DNA from: Embiotoca jacksoni
Lineage: Eukaryota > Chordata > Actinopteri > Embiotocidae
Length of the DNA stretch: 64,000 bases
Reading direction: 5' to 3'
Assembly (NCBI GenBank): GCA_022577435.1
Contig: JAKOON010000119.1
Location: forward strand, 46,001-110,000
Every line of letters begins with the position of its first letter. The first letter of the stretch is position 1. Below the pieces are notes generated by a model. The model was not told the DNA's origin and made no database searches. It saw nothing but the letters and a program-made list of their open reading frames with translations. Below, piece after piece: positions 45,391 through 57,703 of this stretch. The position numbers and the translations under genes were made by a program.

Positions 45391-46325
45391 GCAAAGCAGC
45401 TTCTTCCCAACATTTTGATTGAGCCGGTGTTTTAGTGGCTGTCAGGACGGAGATGGGCGTCAACACGAAGGAACCCGGTAAGTGGTGGTTGTTCTCTGTT
45501 GAGTCCAGCACATGTATGATGTGTTTTCACACGGATCAGTCGGCAGGAATACGACGTCTGTCTGAGGAGACGCTGCACGACGCTCTGACATCTAAAACAG
45601 TCTGTGATGTTTGAGACATGAAATCAGAACATTAATGATTCACACATTTTCAGCCTGTTAACGACGACGTGTATTGAAATCTATGAGCAGATTATTAATC
45701 TCACGGAGAAAGTTCACGGCTCAACGCAGTTCCTCAGTGATAAACCGGAAACAACATGTTGGAAATGATCAGATGAATGAAGGTAGAGATGAAACTTGAA
45801 ACAGGAAACACAGGCACATGTTTCAGGAGGTCTGTTGGACATGTTTGCAAAATGTGGCCATGTTCGCCGATATGATGATGTCATGATTCATATGATATTA
45901 TGTTTGATAGGAACAAACCAGCAGAGGAAGCTGTTTGATGCTGTATTGTGCCTCATTATTTATAACTACACTACATTCTGCGCTATGATTGGCCAGCTTG
46001 GCAGCAGCAGTTAAAATGTGCAGCCTGCTTTGATCAATTTCAATGCATGAGGTTAATTTATACAAAAACATATTTCCATAAACTACTGTTTCTTGGATTG
46101 TATACCTCCGTCAGCATACTTATGCACATTTTAGTGAATTTACATGTGTGAATTTAAAAAAGGTGGTGGTGTTTCAAACTGACGCTCTGCATTTACCGGG
46201 AATGACCAGAAAACAACGTATTTATGACATTTTGGACGAGTTACTATCATATGACCTTTTTATTGAAGTATATAATTAAAATTTTGTATCACTTCAGGTG
46301 ACATGCTGCAGTGACTTTTTTACCA
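45391..46325. other. intergenic, no gene recognised
   Basis: Unique sequence between st7 and the next minisatellite. I looked on the minus strand for wnt2 exons (Cys-rich, CKCHG, CSCDP-like motifs) and saw none. Confidence 0.55.
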
Positions 46326-46329
46326 TTTT

Positions 46330-47790
46330 AGACTACATCCGGAAATATGAAGTATGAAATTTTTTGACATTTTGGATGATATACTATTTTAGGAAATTCA
46401 TTGACAGTTCGTGCGACATTGTTTAGTGACATTTTTACATTTTGAGCGACATGCTATAGGATGGCATTTTTTGACATTTTGGACGATATTCAAGTGTGAA
46501 ACTGTTTGACATTTTGGGTGACCTGACATTTTTTGACATTTTGGATGATATACTATAGTCTGAAATTTTTTGCCATTTTGGTCGACATACTATAGTTTGA
46601 CGTTTTTGGACATTTTGGATTCTAGTCAATAGTGTGAAATTGTTTGACATTTTGGGCGACATACTATAGTGTGACATTTTTTGACATTTTGGACGGCATA
46701 CTATAGTATGAAATTCATTGACATTTCGTGCGACATTGTTTAGTTTGACATTTTTTACCATTTTGAGCGACATGCTATAGGATGAATTTTTTTGGCATTT
46801 TGAACGACATTTTATAGTTTGAAATTTTTAGACATTTTGGACGATATTCAATAGTGTGACATTTTCTGCCATTTCGGGCGACATCCTATAGTTTGACATT
46901 TTTTACCATTTTGAGCGACATACTATAGTATGACATTTTTTGACATTTTGGACGATATTCAAGTGTGAAATTGTTTGACATTTTGGGTGACATGTTATTT
47001 TTTTTGACATTTTGGATGATATATTATAGTCTGAAATTTTTTGCCATTTCGGGCGATATACTATAGTTTGACATTTTCTGCCATTTCGGGCGACATACTA
47101 CATGCAGTTTTTCTGTCATTTCTGGTGACATTCTATAGTTTGACGTTTTTTGACATTTTGGATGATATTCAATAGTGTGAAATTGTTTAACATTTTGGGC
47201 GACATACTATAGTGTGACATTCATTGACATTTCGTGCGACATTGTTTAGTTTGACATTTTTTACCATTTTGAGCGACATGCTATAGGATGAAATTTTTTT
47301 GACATTCTGGATGACATTCTGCACTTTGAAGTTTTTTGACATTTTGGACGATATTCAACAGTGTGAAATTTCTTTGACATTTTGGACGACAGTCTATAGT
47401 TTGACATTTTTTACCATTTTGAGCGACATTCTATAGTTTGACATTTTTTTACATTTTGGTTGACGTTCTATAGTTTGACATTTTTTGACATTTCGGGCGA
47501 CATACTACATGCAATTTTTCTGTCATTTCGGGTGACATTCTATAGTTTGACATTTTTTGACATTTTGGACAACATTCTATACTTTGACGTTTTTTGACAT
47601 TTTGGATTATATTCAATAGCGTGAAATTGTTTGACATTTTGGGGGACATACTATAGTGTGACATTTTTTGCCATTTTGGACGACATTCTATAGTATGAAA
47701 TTGTTTGGACATTTTGGATGACATACCATACTATAACATTTTTGTCATTTCGGGCAACATGTTATAGTATGACTTATTTTTTACTTTTTT
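46330..47790. repeat. minisatellite, unit about TTTTTTGACATTTTGGACGACATACTATAGTGTGACA
   Basis: About 38 units of roughly 36–40 bp built from tttgacattttgg(a/g)cgaca and t(a/t)ctatagt(t/a)tgac, with wide divergence. Confidence 0.92.
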
Positions 47791-47794
47791 GACG

Positions 47795-48422
47795 ACAAAG
47801 ACAGAGAGAGACGGAGAGAGACAGAGAAAGATATAGACAGAGACAGAAAGACAGACAAAGACAGACAGACAGACAGAAAGATAGACAGACCGACAGAGAC
47901 AGAAAGAAAGACAGACAGACATACAGACAGACAGAAAGTCAGAAAGACACACACACACACACACACAGACAGACAAAAATAAAGACAGACAGACAGTAAG
48001 ACAGAGAGAGAACGACAGACAGATAGAAAGACAGAGAGACAGCAAAAGAGAGACAAACAAACAGACAAACAGACAGTCAGACAGACAGACGGAAAGAAAG
48101 ACAGACAGACAGACAGAGTGTAAGAAAGTGACAGACGGACAGAAAGTCAGACAGACAGACATTTAGACAGACAGAGAGAACGACAGAAAGACAGACAGAC
48201 AGACAGACAAACAGTCAGTCAGACAGACAGAAAGAAAGACAGACAGAGAGACAAAGGCAGAGACGGAGAAACAGACAGACAGACAGAGACGGGAAGAAAG
48301 AGAGAGACAGACAGCAAAAGAGAGACAAACAAAAAGACAGACAGACAGAGAGATAGAGAGAACGACAGACAGACAGAGATAGAGAGAGACAAAAACAGCG
48401 AGAGAGACAGAGAAAGAGAGAC

Positions 48423-48463
<41 letters not shown>

Positions 48464-48830
48464 AACACACACACAGACAGACAGACAGACAGACAGACAC
48501 AGAGACAGAGAGACAGAAAGACAGACAGAGACAAACAGACAGACAGACCGACAGAGAGACAGACAGTTAGACAGATACAGAAAAAAAAAGACAGACAGAG
48601 AGAACGACAGACAGAAAGAGAAAGACAGACAGACAGACAGACAGAAAGAAAGACAGACAGAGAGACAAAGGCAGAGACGGAGAAACAGACAGACAGACAG
48701 ACAGACAGACAGAGACGGGAAGAAAGAGAGAGACAGACAGCAAAAGAGAGACAAACAAAAAGACAGACAGACAGAGAGATAGAGAGAGACAAAAACAGCG
48801 AGAGAGACAGAGAAAGAGAGAAAGAGAGAC

Positions 48831-48915
<85 letters not shown>

Positions 48916-49757
48916 AACACACAGACAGACAGACAAAAATACAGACAGACAGACACAGCAGATACAGAAAAAAAAAGACAGACAGAGAGAACGACAGACA
49001 GAAAGAGAAAGACAGACAGACAGACAGAAAGAAAGACAGACAGACAAACAGAAAGAAAGACAGACAGACAGAGTGAACGACAGAATGACAGAGACAGACA
49101 AACAGACAGACAGAGAGACATAAAGACAGAGAGACAAAGAGAGAGACACAGAGACAGAAAGACAGACAGATGGACAGAAAGTAAGTCAGACAGACAGACA
49201 GTCAGACAGACAGAGACAGAAAGAAAGACAGACAGACAGAAAGAAAGTCGGACAGACAGATAGACAGAGATGGAAAGGAAGACAAACAGAAAGACAAAGT
49301 CAGACAGACAGCAAAAGAGAGACAAACAAACAGACAGACAGACAGTCAGACAGACAGAGACGGAAAGACAGAAAGTCAGACAGACAGATAGAAAGAAAGA
49401 CAGACGGACAAACAGAGACAGACAGTCAGTCAGACAGACAAACACAGACAGAGATAGAGAGAGACAGAAACAGCGAGAGAGAGAGAGAGAGACAGAAGGA
49501 CAGACAGAGACAGACAAACAGAGAGACAAAGACAGAGACACAGAGACAGGGAGAGAGCGACAGAGAAAGATATAGACAGAGACAGACAGACAGCTAGACA
49601 GACAGACAAAATGAAAGAAAGACAGACAGACAGAAATACAGAGACAGAAATTCAGAAAGACACAGACAGACAGACAGACAGACAGAAAGTCAGACAGACA
49701 GACAGATAAAAAGACAGACAGATAGAAAGTCAGACAGAAAGACAGACAGACAGGAGG
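47795..49757. repeat. (GACA/GAAA)n tetranucleotide array, 2 kb
   Basis: Purine-rich array of gaca, gaga and gaaa, including two pure (AAAG)n runs (48425–48460, 48833–48912). A higher-order block is repeated with an offset near 414 bp: acaaaggcagagacggagaa occurs at 48251 and 48665. Confidence 0.93.
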
Positions 49758-49829
49758 TCAGTTTTTTTCTCTACATCAGCCTCTGGATTAAAAGTGAAAC
49801 ACAATGATCTTCATATACTTATATTTATA

Positions 49830-50795
49830 AATATAAATAGTGACTTAGTAATAGTTAGTAGTAGTTCATTAGTAGTTAGTTTGTAGTTAAGTAGAAGTTT
49901 GTAATTAATTAGTTAGTGTAGTTCATTAGTAGTTAATAGTAATGAATTAGTAGTTAGTATTTAGTTCATTAGTAGTTAAGTTTGTAGTTCATCAATAGTT
50001 ATTAGTAATTAATTAGCAGTTAGTATTTAGTTAATTAGTTAGTTTGTAGTTAATTAGCAGTTCATTTTGTAGTTAATTAGAAGTTTGTTTGTAGTTCATT
50101 ATTCATTATTTAGTAGTAATTAATAAGTAGTTAGTGTGTAGTTCATTAGTAGTTAGTTAGTAGTAATTAATTAGTAGTTCGTATGTAGTTCATGAGTACT
50201 TAATTGGTAGTTCATTAGCAGTTAGTTTGTAGTTCATTAGTAGTTCATTTGTAGTTCATTAGTAGTTAGGTTTGTAGTTCATTAGTAGTTAGTTTGTAGT
50301 TCATTAGTAGTTAGTGAGTAGTAACTAATGATTAGTTAGTATATAGTTCATTGGGAGTTATTTAGTAGAAGTTTATTAGTAGTTAGTTTGCAGTTAAGTA
50401 GTAGTTAGTTTGTAATTCATTAGTAGTTTGTAGTTAATTAGTAGTTAGTTTGTAATTCATTAGTAGTTTGTTTGTAGTTCATTAGTAGTTAGTTAGTCGC
50501 AGTTTGTTAGTAGTAGTTTGTTAGTGTAAGTGAGTTACTAGCTAGTTAGTAATATGAATATTTAGTAGCAGTTAGTTAGTAGTAGTTAATAAGTAGTTAG
50601 TTTATAGTGATTCATTAGTAGTTAGTTAGGTAGTAATAGTTCATAGACGTTGGTAGTAGTAGCAGTAGTTAGTTAGTAGTAGTTAGTAATAGTAGTTATT
50701 ATTGGTAGTAAGTTAGTAATAGTAGTTAGTATTATGAATAGTTAGTGTTAGTGAGTTAGTAGTAGTAGTTAGGTTAGGTTAGGTTAGGTTAGGTA
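49830..50795. repeat. minisatellite, unit about TTCATTAGTAGTTAGTTTGTAG, left part
   Basis: Degenerate units of tagtagttagt and ttgtagttcatt. The array continues at 52668–52840 beyond an inserted LINE. It ends here with four TTAGG units. Confidence 0.9.
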
Positions 50796-51057
50796 GTTAC
50801 TTTATTAATCTCCGAGGGGAAATTTTTTCGCTACAGCAGCATACAGAAGCAACAGGATAATAATAGAATAATAGAAAAGCAATAAAATAGCAGTAAAATT
50901 ATAAAATATAAATATAAAATATAAAATAAAATGCACAGTATATACAGTGTATACAGTACAGTATATATCTATATATATTGTATACAAACAACCAAGAAAC
51001 ACAGTCAACAGTGTTATTTTGCCAGAGGTGAGTTATTGTACAGTCTTATTGTGGTCG

Positions 51058-51636
51058 GCAGGAATGATCTCCTGTATCAGGAATGATCTCCTGTATCAGG
51101 AATGATCTCCTGTATCTGGAATGATCTCCTGCATGTGGAATGATCTCCTGTATCAGTAATGATCTCCTGTATCTGGAATGATCTCCTGCATCAGGAATGA
51201 TCTCCTGTATCTGGAATGATCTCCTGTATCTGGAATGATCTCCTGTATCAGGAATGATCTCCTGTATCTGGAATGATCTCCTGTATCAGTAATGATCTCC
51301 TGTATCAGTAATGATCTCCTGTATCTGGAATGATCTCCTGCATCAGGAATGATCTCCTGCATCTGGAATGATCTCCTGTATCTGGAATGATCTCCTGTAT
51401 CAGGAATGATCTCCTGTATCTGGAATGATCTCCTGCATCAGGAATGATCTCCTGTATCTGGAATGATCTCCTGTATCAGGAACGATCTCCTGTATCTGGA
51501 ATGATCTCCTGCATCTGGAATGATCTCCTGTATCTGGAATGATCTCCTGTATCAGGAATGATCTCCTGTATCTGGAATGATCTCCTGTATCTGGAATGAT
51601 CTCCTGTATCAGGAATGATCTCCTGTATCTGTCCTT
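51058..51636 (-). repeat. 19-bp tandem repeat born inside the LINE ORF
   Basis: About 30 copies of aatgatctcctgtatc(t/a)gg. Copy 1 has a single instance of the equivalent sequence (gatacaggagatcattcctg, near 21820), so this is a local expansion. Confidence 0.93.
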
Positions 51637-52653
51637 GTGACAGCAGCTGGAGGAATCTTTTGGAGAACGTCCTCCTCTGTCCCTGCAGCAGGTGGTGGAG
51701 AGGGTGGTCAGGATTATCCAATATGGATAATAGTTTGTTCAGCGTCCTCCTCTCCACCACCTTTTCCAGGTTGTCCAGTTTGTAGCCGATGATGGAGCCG
51801 GCCTTCTTAACCAGTTTGTTAAGTCTGTTGGTGTCTCCGGCTCCAATGCTGCTCCCCCAGCAGACCACAGTGAAGTACAGTTCACTGGCCACAACAGATG
51901 GTAGAACATCTCCCAACATCTCGCTGCACACATTGAGGGATCGAAGTTTCCTCAAGAAAAAGAGTCGACTCATCACCTTCTTGTAGACAGCATTGATGTT
52001 GGTCTTCCAGTTCAGTCTGTTGTCATGGAGACACCAGGTACTTGTACTCCTCCACCATGTCCACCTCCTCTCCCAGAACTCTCAGCAGTTGTGGAGCCGT
52101 CATCTTCCTCCTGAAGTCGACCACCATCTCTCTGGTCTTGGCCACGTTCAGGAGGAGGTGATTTCTACCAGCCCACTCCACAAAGTCCTCCACTACTGCC
52201 CTGTACTCCTCCTCCTGTCCATCCCTTATACACCAACCACTGCAGAGTCATCAGAGAACTTCTGCAGATGTCTTGACTCTGAGTTGTTCTGGAAGTCAGT
52301 TGTGTATAAGGTGAACAGGAAGGAGACAGAACAGTTCCCTGAGGAGCTCCAGTACCACCGACCACCGTATCAGACAGCACACTGTCCAGACGGACAAACT
52401 GTGGTCTGCCTGTCAGATAGTCAGTGATCCAGGAGACGGTGGACGTGTCCACCCCCACCACCCTCAGCTTCTCACTCAGCAGCAGTGGTTGGATGGTGTT
52501 AAATGCACTGGAGAAATCAAAGAAAGTGATTCTCACAGAGTCACCGGTTCCATCCAGGTGAGACTGAGCTCGTTGCAGCAGGTAGATGATGGCATCGTCC
52601 ACTCCCACATGAGGCTGGTACGCAAATTGCAGCGGGTCCAGTGAAGATTTCAC
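51476..52653 (-). pseudogene. L2-like RT fragment, copy 2
   Basis: The minus strand encodes LDPLQFAYQPHVGVDDAIIY, FFDFSSAFNTI and GAPQGTVLSP. After frame breaks it reads RLFFLRKLRSLNVCSEML and NKLVKKAGSIIGYKLDNLEK. The catalytic FSDD block is out of frame. Confidence 0.88.
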
Positions 52654-52667
52654 CAGCAGCCTGAGGT

Positions 52668-52840
52668 TAGATGTTAGTTAGTTAGTAGGACTAGTTATTA
52701 GTTAGTTAGTTGTATAAATAGTTAGTAGTAGTAGTATGAGAGTTAGTAATATTTATTTAGTAGCGTGAATATTTAGTAGTTGTTAGTAGCAGTAGGATCA
52801 ATAGTGAGTAAGAGTAAGTTTGTAGCATAATGAGTTAGTG
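52668..52840. repeat. minisatellite TAGTAGTTAGT, right part
   Basis: Continuation of the 49830–50795 array beyond the LINE. Confidence 0.85.
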
Positions 52841-53215
52841 AATATATTTTATTTTCCTGTTGTTTATTGGTCATTGGTTAAAGGCCTTAACAAGCTATCA
52901 ACCCTCCTGACAAATCACCTCTGCTCCTTAAATTTCTGCTCATCGTATTCATGCATTAAAAGGTTAGAATGTGAAGGAATGTGAGCTGGTAGGTAGACAA
53001 CCAGTTTGTCCAATCAGCGTAGATTTAGTGGTTGCAGAGGCAAGACTGTTGGTCCGGTGAAGATGAGACGAAGAGGGGGAGGAAGATGATTAAGGACAGA
53101 TGAGAGACTGATGATAGGAGCTGACAGCCTGCACTTCTCCTCTTCATCAGCTGTTAATTTTATAGGAGACACACACAGAGACTGGACAAACTCACTGCTG
53201 ATTCTTGGCTCCAGG

Positions 53216-53217
53216 CA

Positions 53218-53298
<81 letters not shown>

Positions 53299-53300
53299 CC

Positions 53301-53362
<62 letters not shown>

Positions 53363-53427
53363 GTGTATATGTGAGTGTCTGTCTGTGTGTGTGTGTGTAT
53401 ATGTGTGTGTATGTATGTGTGTGTGTA

Positions 53428-53487
<60 letters not shown>
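53216..53487. repeat. inverted (AC)n–(GT)n pair
   Basis: About 39 AC units (53216–53294), a 10-bp spacer (gtttccaggt), then GT-rich repeats to 53487 with AT interruptions. The two arms are complementary and could form a long hairpin. Confidence 0.93.
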
Positions 53488-53489
<2 letters not shown>

Positions 53490-54596
53490 ACATGAACCAA
53501 GACATGAACCTTTTCTCCTCCACGTCAGCCAGCAGAGAAGTGAGTTCCTGTTCGTTTCTAATTGTGACACAATGAAGACACACGGAGACTCACAGGAAGA
53601 AGACGCGGTCAGAGCTGCAACTGATGCAACGTTCATGAACTCTTCAGAGATTTGATAGAAAAATTCATGTAGTTCTGCATTTATAGGACCGAAAACTAAA
53701 GAATAAAGAAGTCCAGAAAGGAGATGAAGCTCAAAAAAACGGATGAGACAAATGTAATTAATGTTTTAAACAGAATTGTACTTTGTGTATTGTTTTAATA
53801 AAAAATTACTTCATGAAGTCACCAGAGTCTGAAACCACGTCTGCATTCTGAGAACGATGTTAAAACAACAACCTGGGAGGAGTTGAGATTTATTTTAGTA
53901 AAGTGTGTATTTTTGACTTTTGGAGGACTACATCCAGCTGGATCACTTGAACTAAAGTGAAGTATAATCTTTAAATACTCTTCTCTGCTAAAGTTTATTA
54001 TTACATCTGCTGTTTTAGGATATCTAGACTGCTAAAGCTTGGATGGTTTTTGGTAGCTGGAATTGTTTGTAATTGGATTCTTGTTTTCACTCAAGTAACT
54101 GTGAGTCAAAGAGAACAAGTTTAGAGTTAAACTTCTGGTCTTTATTTCAATTCTATTAAGGACTAAGTTGTATTTGACTTTCCACCAGTTTGAGGTAAAA
54201 AGACTCTCTGAGACAAGTTGGGACAAAATCTAGAGACTGTGTGAAAGTTTTCTTTGTTTTCTTTGTTTAGTAATCAGTGGTGAGTTTCTATTGCCGCCCA
54301 TTTGTAACACCTGGTGACGGGAGGTCTAACGAGCAGGAGGTGTGGTCTAACGAGCAGGAGGTGTGGTCTGACCAGCTGTAGCCAACCCTGCTGTAAAACC
54401 AGGAAGTGTTTGAAGTGTCAGCTTCAGCGTCAGCGAGGACTCGTCGTATGAAACTGACAACCTGACCACATCAACAGACTCTGGACCTGTCCGTCACAAC
54501 ATTCACTCCCTCTCTCCCTCCTCCCTCCCTCCTCTCTGTCCTCCTCCTCTCTGTCCTCCTCGTCTCTCCTCTCCTCTCTCCTCTCCTCTTTCTCTG
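53488..54596. other. intergenic, no gene recognised
   Basis: Unique sequence with a small duplication (taacgagcaggaggtgtggtc twice, 54327–54369). No coding similarity was noticed on either strand. Confidence 0.5.
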
Positions 54597-55083
54597 CAGC
54601 CAAAAGCTCCTTCTACCAAACCAGAATTCAATCCTCATTTTCCAACCCCAAAAAGCTATTCTCCATCTTCTCCAACCTCCCCCTCCATCCTTCCATCAAG
54701 CCACTTTGTCAACTACTTCACTAAAAAGATAGATGACATACACTCCTCATTTTATAATCCATCTTCTATAACTACATGTCCATCATCTTCATCCCCTTCA
54801 CTTTCCTCTTTCACCTCCACGTCTCCCAATCAAGTTGTTACCTTGGTAACCTCCACCCCCCCTCCCCATCCCATCTCACATTCTCCAGTCTATTGCTCCA
54901 GACCTTCTTCCTTTTCTCTCCATCTCATCAACTCTTCTCTGTCAACGGTCTGTTTCCTGAACTCTCTGAAGGAGAGTGAACCCTCTCCTGAAGAAACCCC
55001 CCTCAACCCGTCTGAAGTAAACAACTACAGACCGTCTCTCTTCTTCCCTTTCTTTCCAAAACTCTGGAGCGAGCTATCTTGAA
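54597..55083 (+). pseudogene. remnant of a second LINE family
   Basis: The + strand encodes, in broken frames, SHFVNYFTKKIDDIHSSF, then a Ser/Pro-rich linker and VNNYRPSLFFPF. These resemble the pre-RT linker and the NYRP block of fish LINE RTs, but do not match the L2-like copies here. It joins abruptly to L2-like sequence at about 55084. Confidence 0.6.
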
Positions 55084-55875
55084 CAATGTGAGGGAGGTGT
55101 GGACCGGTATGAAGGAGATTACTGGGTTCAAGGGGAGAGAGAGACAACCAGGGGGAACCTGGAGAGGAACAACCAGGGGGAACCTGGAGAGGAACAATCA
55201 GGGGGAACCTGGAGAGGAACAATGAGCTAAACTGTTTCTTCAACAGGTTTAGTTCACCACCCTCATCTGTCTCCTCCACACCTTACACCTCCCAAACACC
55301 TCTGCTGCCTTCCACCTCTCCCCCCCGGTGAGCTGCATGGACACAGAGCCCTCAACTCCAAAGGGCTCTTCCTCCATCGACGCCATGACCCTCCCCCCCC
55401 TAGGTCCTACAACACCTCTTCAACCTGAGCCTGAAGCAGGAGGAAGTCCCGGTGCTGTGGAAGACGTCCTGCCTGGTTCCAGTCCCTAAGAAGACGACTC
55501 CATCCGGCCTCAACGACTACCGACCGGTTGCCCTCACATCTCATGTGATGAAGGTGCTGGAGAGGCTGGTCTTGGCCCACCTCAGGCTGCTGGTGAAATC
55601 TTCTCTGGACCCTCTGCAATTTGCGTACCAGCCTCATGTGGGAGTGGACGACGCCATCATCTACCTGCTGCAACGAGCTCAGTCTCACCTGGATGGAACC
55701 GGTGAATCTGTGAGAATCACTTTCTTTGATTTCTCCAGTGCATTCAACACCATCCAACCACTGCTACTGAGTGAGAAGCTGCAGGTGGTGGTGGGGCGGG
55801 GGGAGGAGGGGGTAGGCTATCTCCTGCTGATGACTCTGCAGTGGTCGGTGTATAAGGGATGGAAAGGAGGAGGAG
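55084..55875 (+). mobile_element. L2-like LINE fragment, copy 3
   Basis: It corresponds to 20010–21240 of copy 1 with two internal deletions: the linker and RT start, and the RT core after SAFNTIQPLLLSEKL. It has three units of the 25-bp repeat (about 55149–55222) where copy 1 has about eight. Its open part runs from 55452 (DYRPVALTSHVMKVLERLV). Confidence 0.88.
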
Positions 55876-55882
55876 TCAGTCA

Positions 55883-56330
55883 CAAAACACAACCTGTAAC
55901 ACAACCTGTAGCACAACCCGGTAACACAACCTAGTAACAACCCGGTAACACAACCTGTAACACAACCTGGTAACACAACCCGGTAACACAACCTGGTAAC
56001 ACAACTTGGTAACAGCCTGTAACACAACCTGGTAACACAACCCGGTAACACAACCTGTAGCACAACCCGGTAACACAACCTAGTAACAACCCGGTAACAC
56101 AACCTGTAACACAACCTGGTAACACAACCCGGTAACACAACCTGCAACACAACTTGGTAACAGCCTGTAACACAACCCGGTAACACAACCTAGTAACAAC
56201 CCGGTAACACAACCTGTAACACAACCTGGTAACACAACCCGGTAACACAACCTGCAACACAACTTGGTAACAGCCTGTAACACAACCCGATAACACAACC
56301 TGGTAACACAACCTAACAACGCAACCTGTT
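55883..56330. repeat. minisatellite, unit AACACAACCCGGT (13 bp)
   Basis: About 35 units of aacacaacctg(g)t/aacacaacccggt. A 110-bp higher-order block is repeated (56076–56180 and 56190–56290). Confidence 0.93.
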
Positions 56331-56414
56331 TTTATCACCTTCCAGAACCTTGACAATAGAGCTGGAGTGTTTCATGCTGCACACCTGAGTTTCCCTGCGG
56401 AGGTCAACACTCAC

Positions 56415-56635
56415 CGCGCACCAGCAGGCGTCCGAACAGGTTGTGTTCGCTGGTCGTGGTGTTGCAGTTCCAGCGGTGGCTGCTGAACTGGTGCTGACAG
56501 TCTGAGATCCAGTCCTTCATCCCGGCCCCGATGACCTGCATCACTCTGGGGTGCTGCCGGCACAGCTGGCGCTGTTTGCTCACCAGACCGGGGATGTTGT
56601 CGCACATCACCTGGGAGCCCAGGGTGCCCATGTAC
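56415..56635 (-). CDS. wnt2: wnt2 exon 2
   Basis: The minus strand has acceptor tctctgcag at 56636 and donor gtgagt after 56415. The exon encodes YMGTLGSQVMCDNIPGLVSK, QRQLCRQHPRVMQVIGAGMK and CQHQFSSHRWNCNTT, ending NLFGRLLVR. This is the conserved N-terminal block of a secreted Wnt ligand, with the CQHQF...RWNC signature. WNT2 is preferred over WNT2B by the st7 neighbour and the wording of the exon. Convergent orientation to st7 is the vertebrate arrangement. The following exons were not found. Confidence 0.92.
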
Positions 56636-56745
56636 CTGCAGAGAGGAGGGAAACCAGAAAACAGCTGGTAACATCTTGCTGTTCTGGAATCACTGACTGA
56701 GGAAGGATGAGTGTGAAATATAACAGAGTTCATGTTGATTTTTTT

Positions 56746-57021
56746 TATTATACTCTATTAATCCCCAAGGGGAAATTATTTCACTACAGCAGCATCCCAA
56801 GGGGGAGCTGCTGCAACAGGCTGCCACAAACAGGGCGCCAACCAACCAAACTGAAGTGCATGTTTTTGGGTGATGGGAGGAAGCCGGAGAACCCGGAGAG
56901 AATCCACGCAAGCACAGGGAGAACATGCAAACTCCACACAGAAAGGCCCAGGACCGGATTCGAACCAGGAACCTTTTTACTGTGAGGCGACAATGCTAAC
57001 CACTGCACCACCGTGCCGCCC
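56746..57021 (-). mobile_element. tRNA-derived SINE (teleost type)
   Basis: The minus strand starts GGCGGCACGGTGGTGCAGTG (A box tggtgcagtggttagc), has a B box GGTTCGAATCC (56956–56966) and a central core (gaatccacgcaagcacaggg on the + strand). It ends in the same tail as the L2-like LINEs (tgctgctgtagtgaaa, ccccttggggattaat). About 275 bp. It lies in the wnt2 intron. Confidence 0.88.
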
Positions 57022-57703
57022 TAAATGCAGAACTGCTGCACGAACAGAAGAGTGTCCGAACCAGCTGGAACCAGATACACCACAGCTCTGTGGGGTCACA
57101 GAACATTTGAATTATGGAACTTATATGAAAAAACCAAAAACATGGAATAAAATGATAATAAAATAAGTAATAAAAAGGAAGTTTCTGTTGAAACTCTCCT
57201 CTCTCTCCTCCCTGCAGAACCAGGTGACTGACAGGATGTTCTTTAATGTTACAGACAGACAGCAGCACTGACCACGTCTCTGTCCAAACAGCATCTCACT
57301 AGAACACAATATGACGGGAGGAATGTGGAAACAGGACCTTTACAAATATGAATTAGAGATTGAAGAGAAAGACAGCAAATCAGGAGAAATGAAATGATAT
57401 CAAATGACTGAAAACGTATCTGTCCAAATATTCAGTCTTCAATAAGCTGCAAAAATACAGTTATGAAACACATGGAGGGAATTTAGTGGCTCAGTCTAAG
57501 ACAGATTTCTCATTAAACACGAAGTTATGAAACAGGTTGAAGAAGACATTTTCTCTAATATTATCTATAATAATCAAACATTAGAGAAAATACTCCACAA
57601 ACTATTATACACAAATTACGTGCATGTTCTCTGTGCCAGTTCAAGAAGAGAGTCCCGTACGGGGTTTACAGAAAAACAAACAAACAAACACTAATGTGCT
57701 CAC
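57022..57703. other. wnt2 intron 1 remainder
   Basis: AT-rich unique sequence. No further exon was seen. Confidence 0.55.

Larger units (their letters stand above)
50800..52667 (-). mobile_element. L2-like LINE, copy 2 (5'-truncated)
   Basis: It reads on the minus strand from within the RT (52667, tcaggctgctggtgaaatc) to the 3' end (tagcgaaaaaatttcccctc) at 50800, and corresponds to 20797–22255 of copy 1. The tail is (CCTAA)n rather than (ATAC)n. It lies within the TAGTAGTTAGT minisatellite, which flanks both sides. Confidence 0.9.

Noticed and set aside
47781..49575. Serine/leucine/cysteine-rich frames (SVCLSVCLS) on the minus strand
   Set aside because: They are translations of the (GACA)n array, open because the repeat lacks stops in that strand.
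50771..50794. TTAGG ×4 as an interstitial telomere
   Set aside because: Vertebrate telomeres are TTAGGG. This is a short variant tail next to the LINE 3' end.
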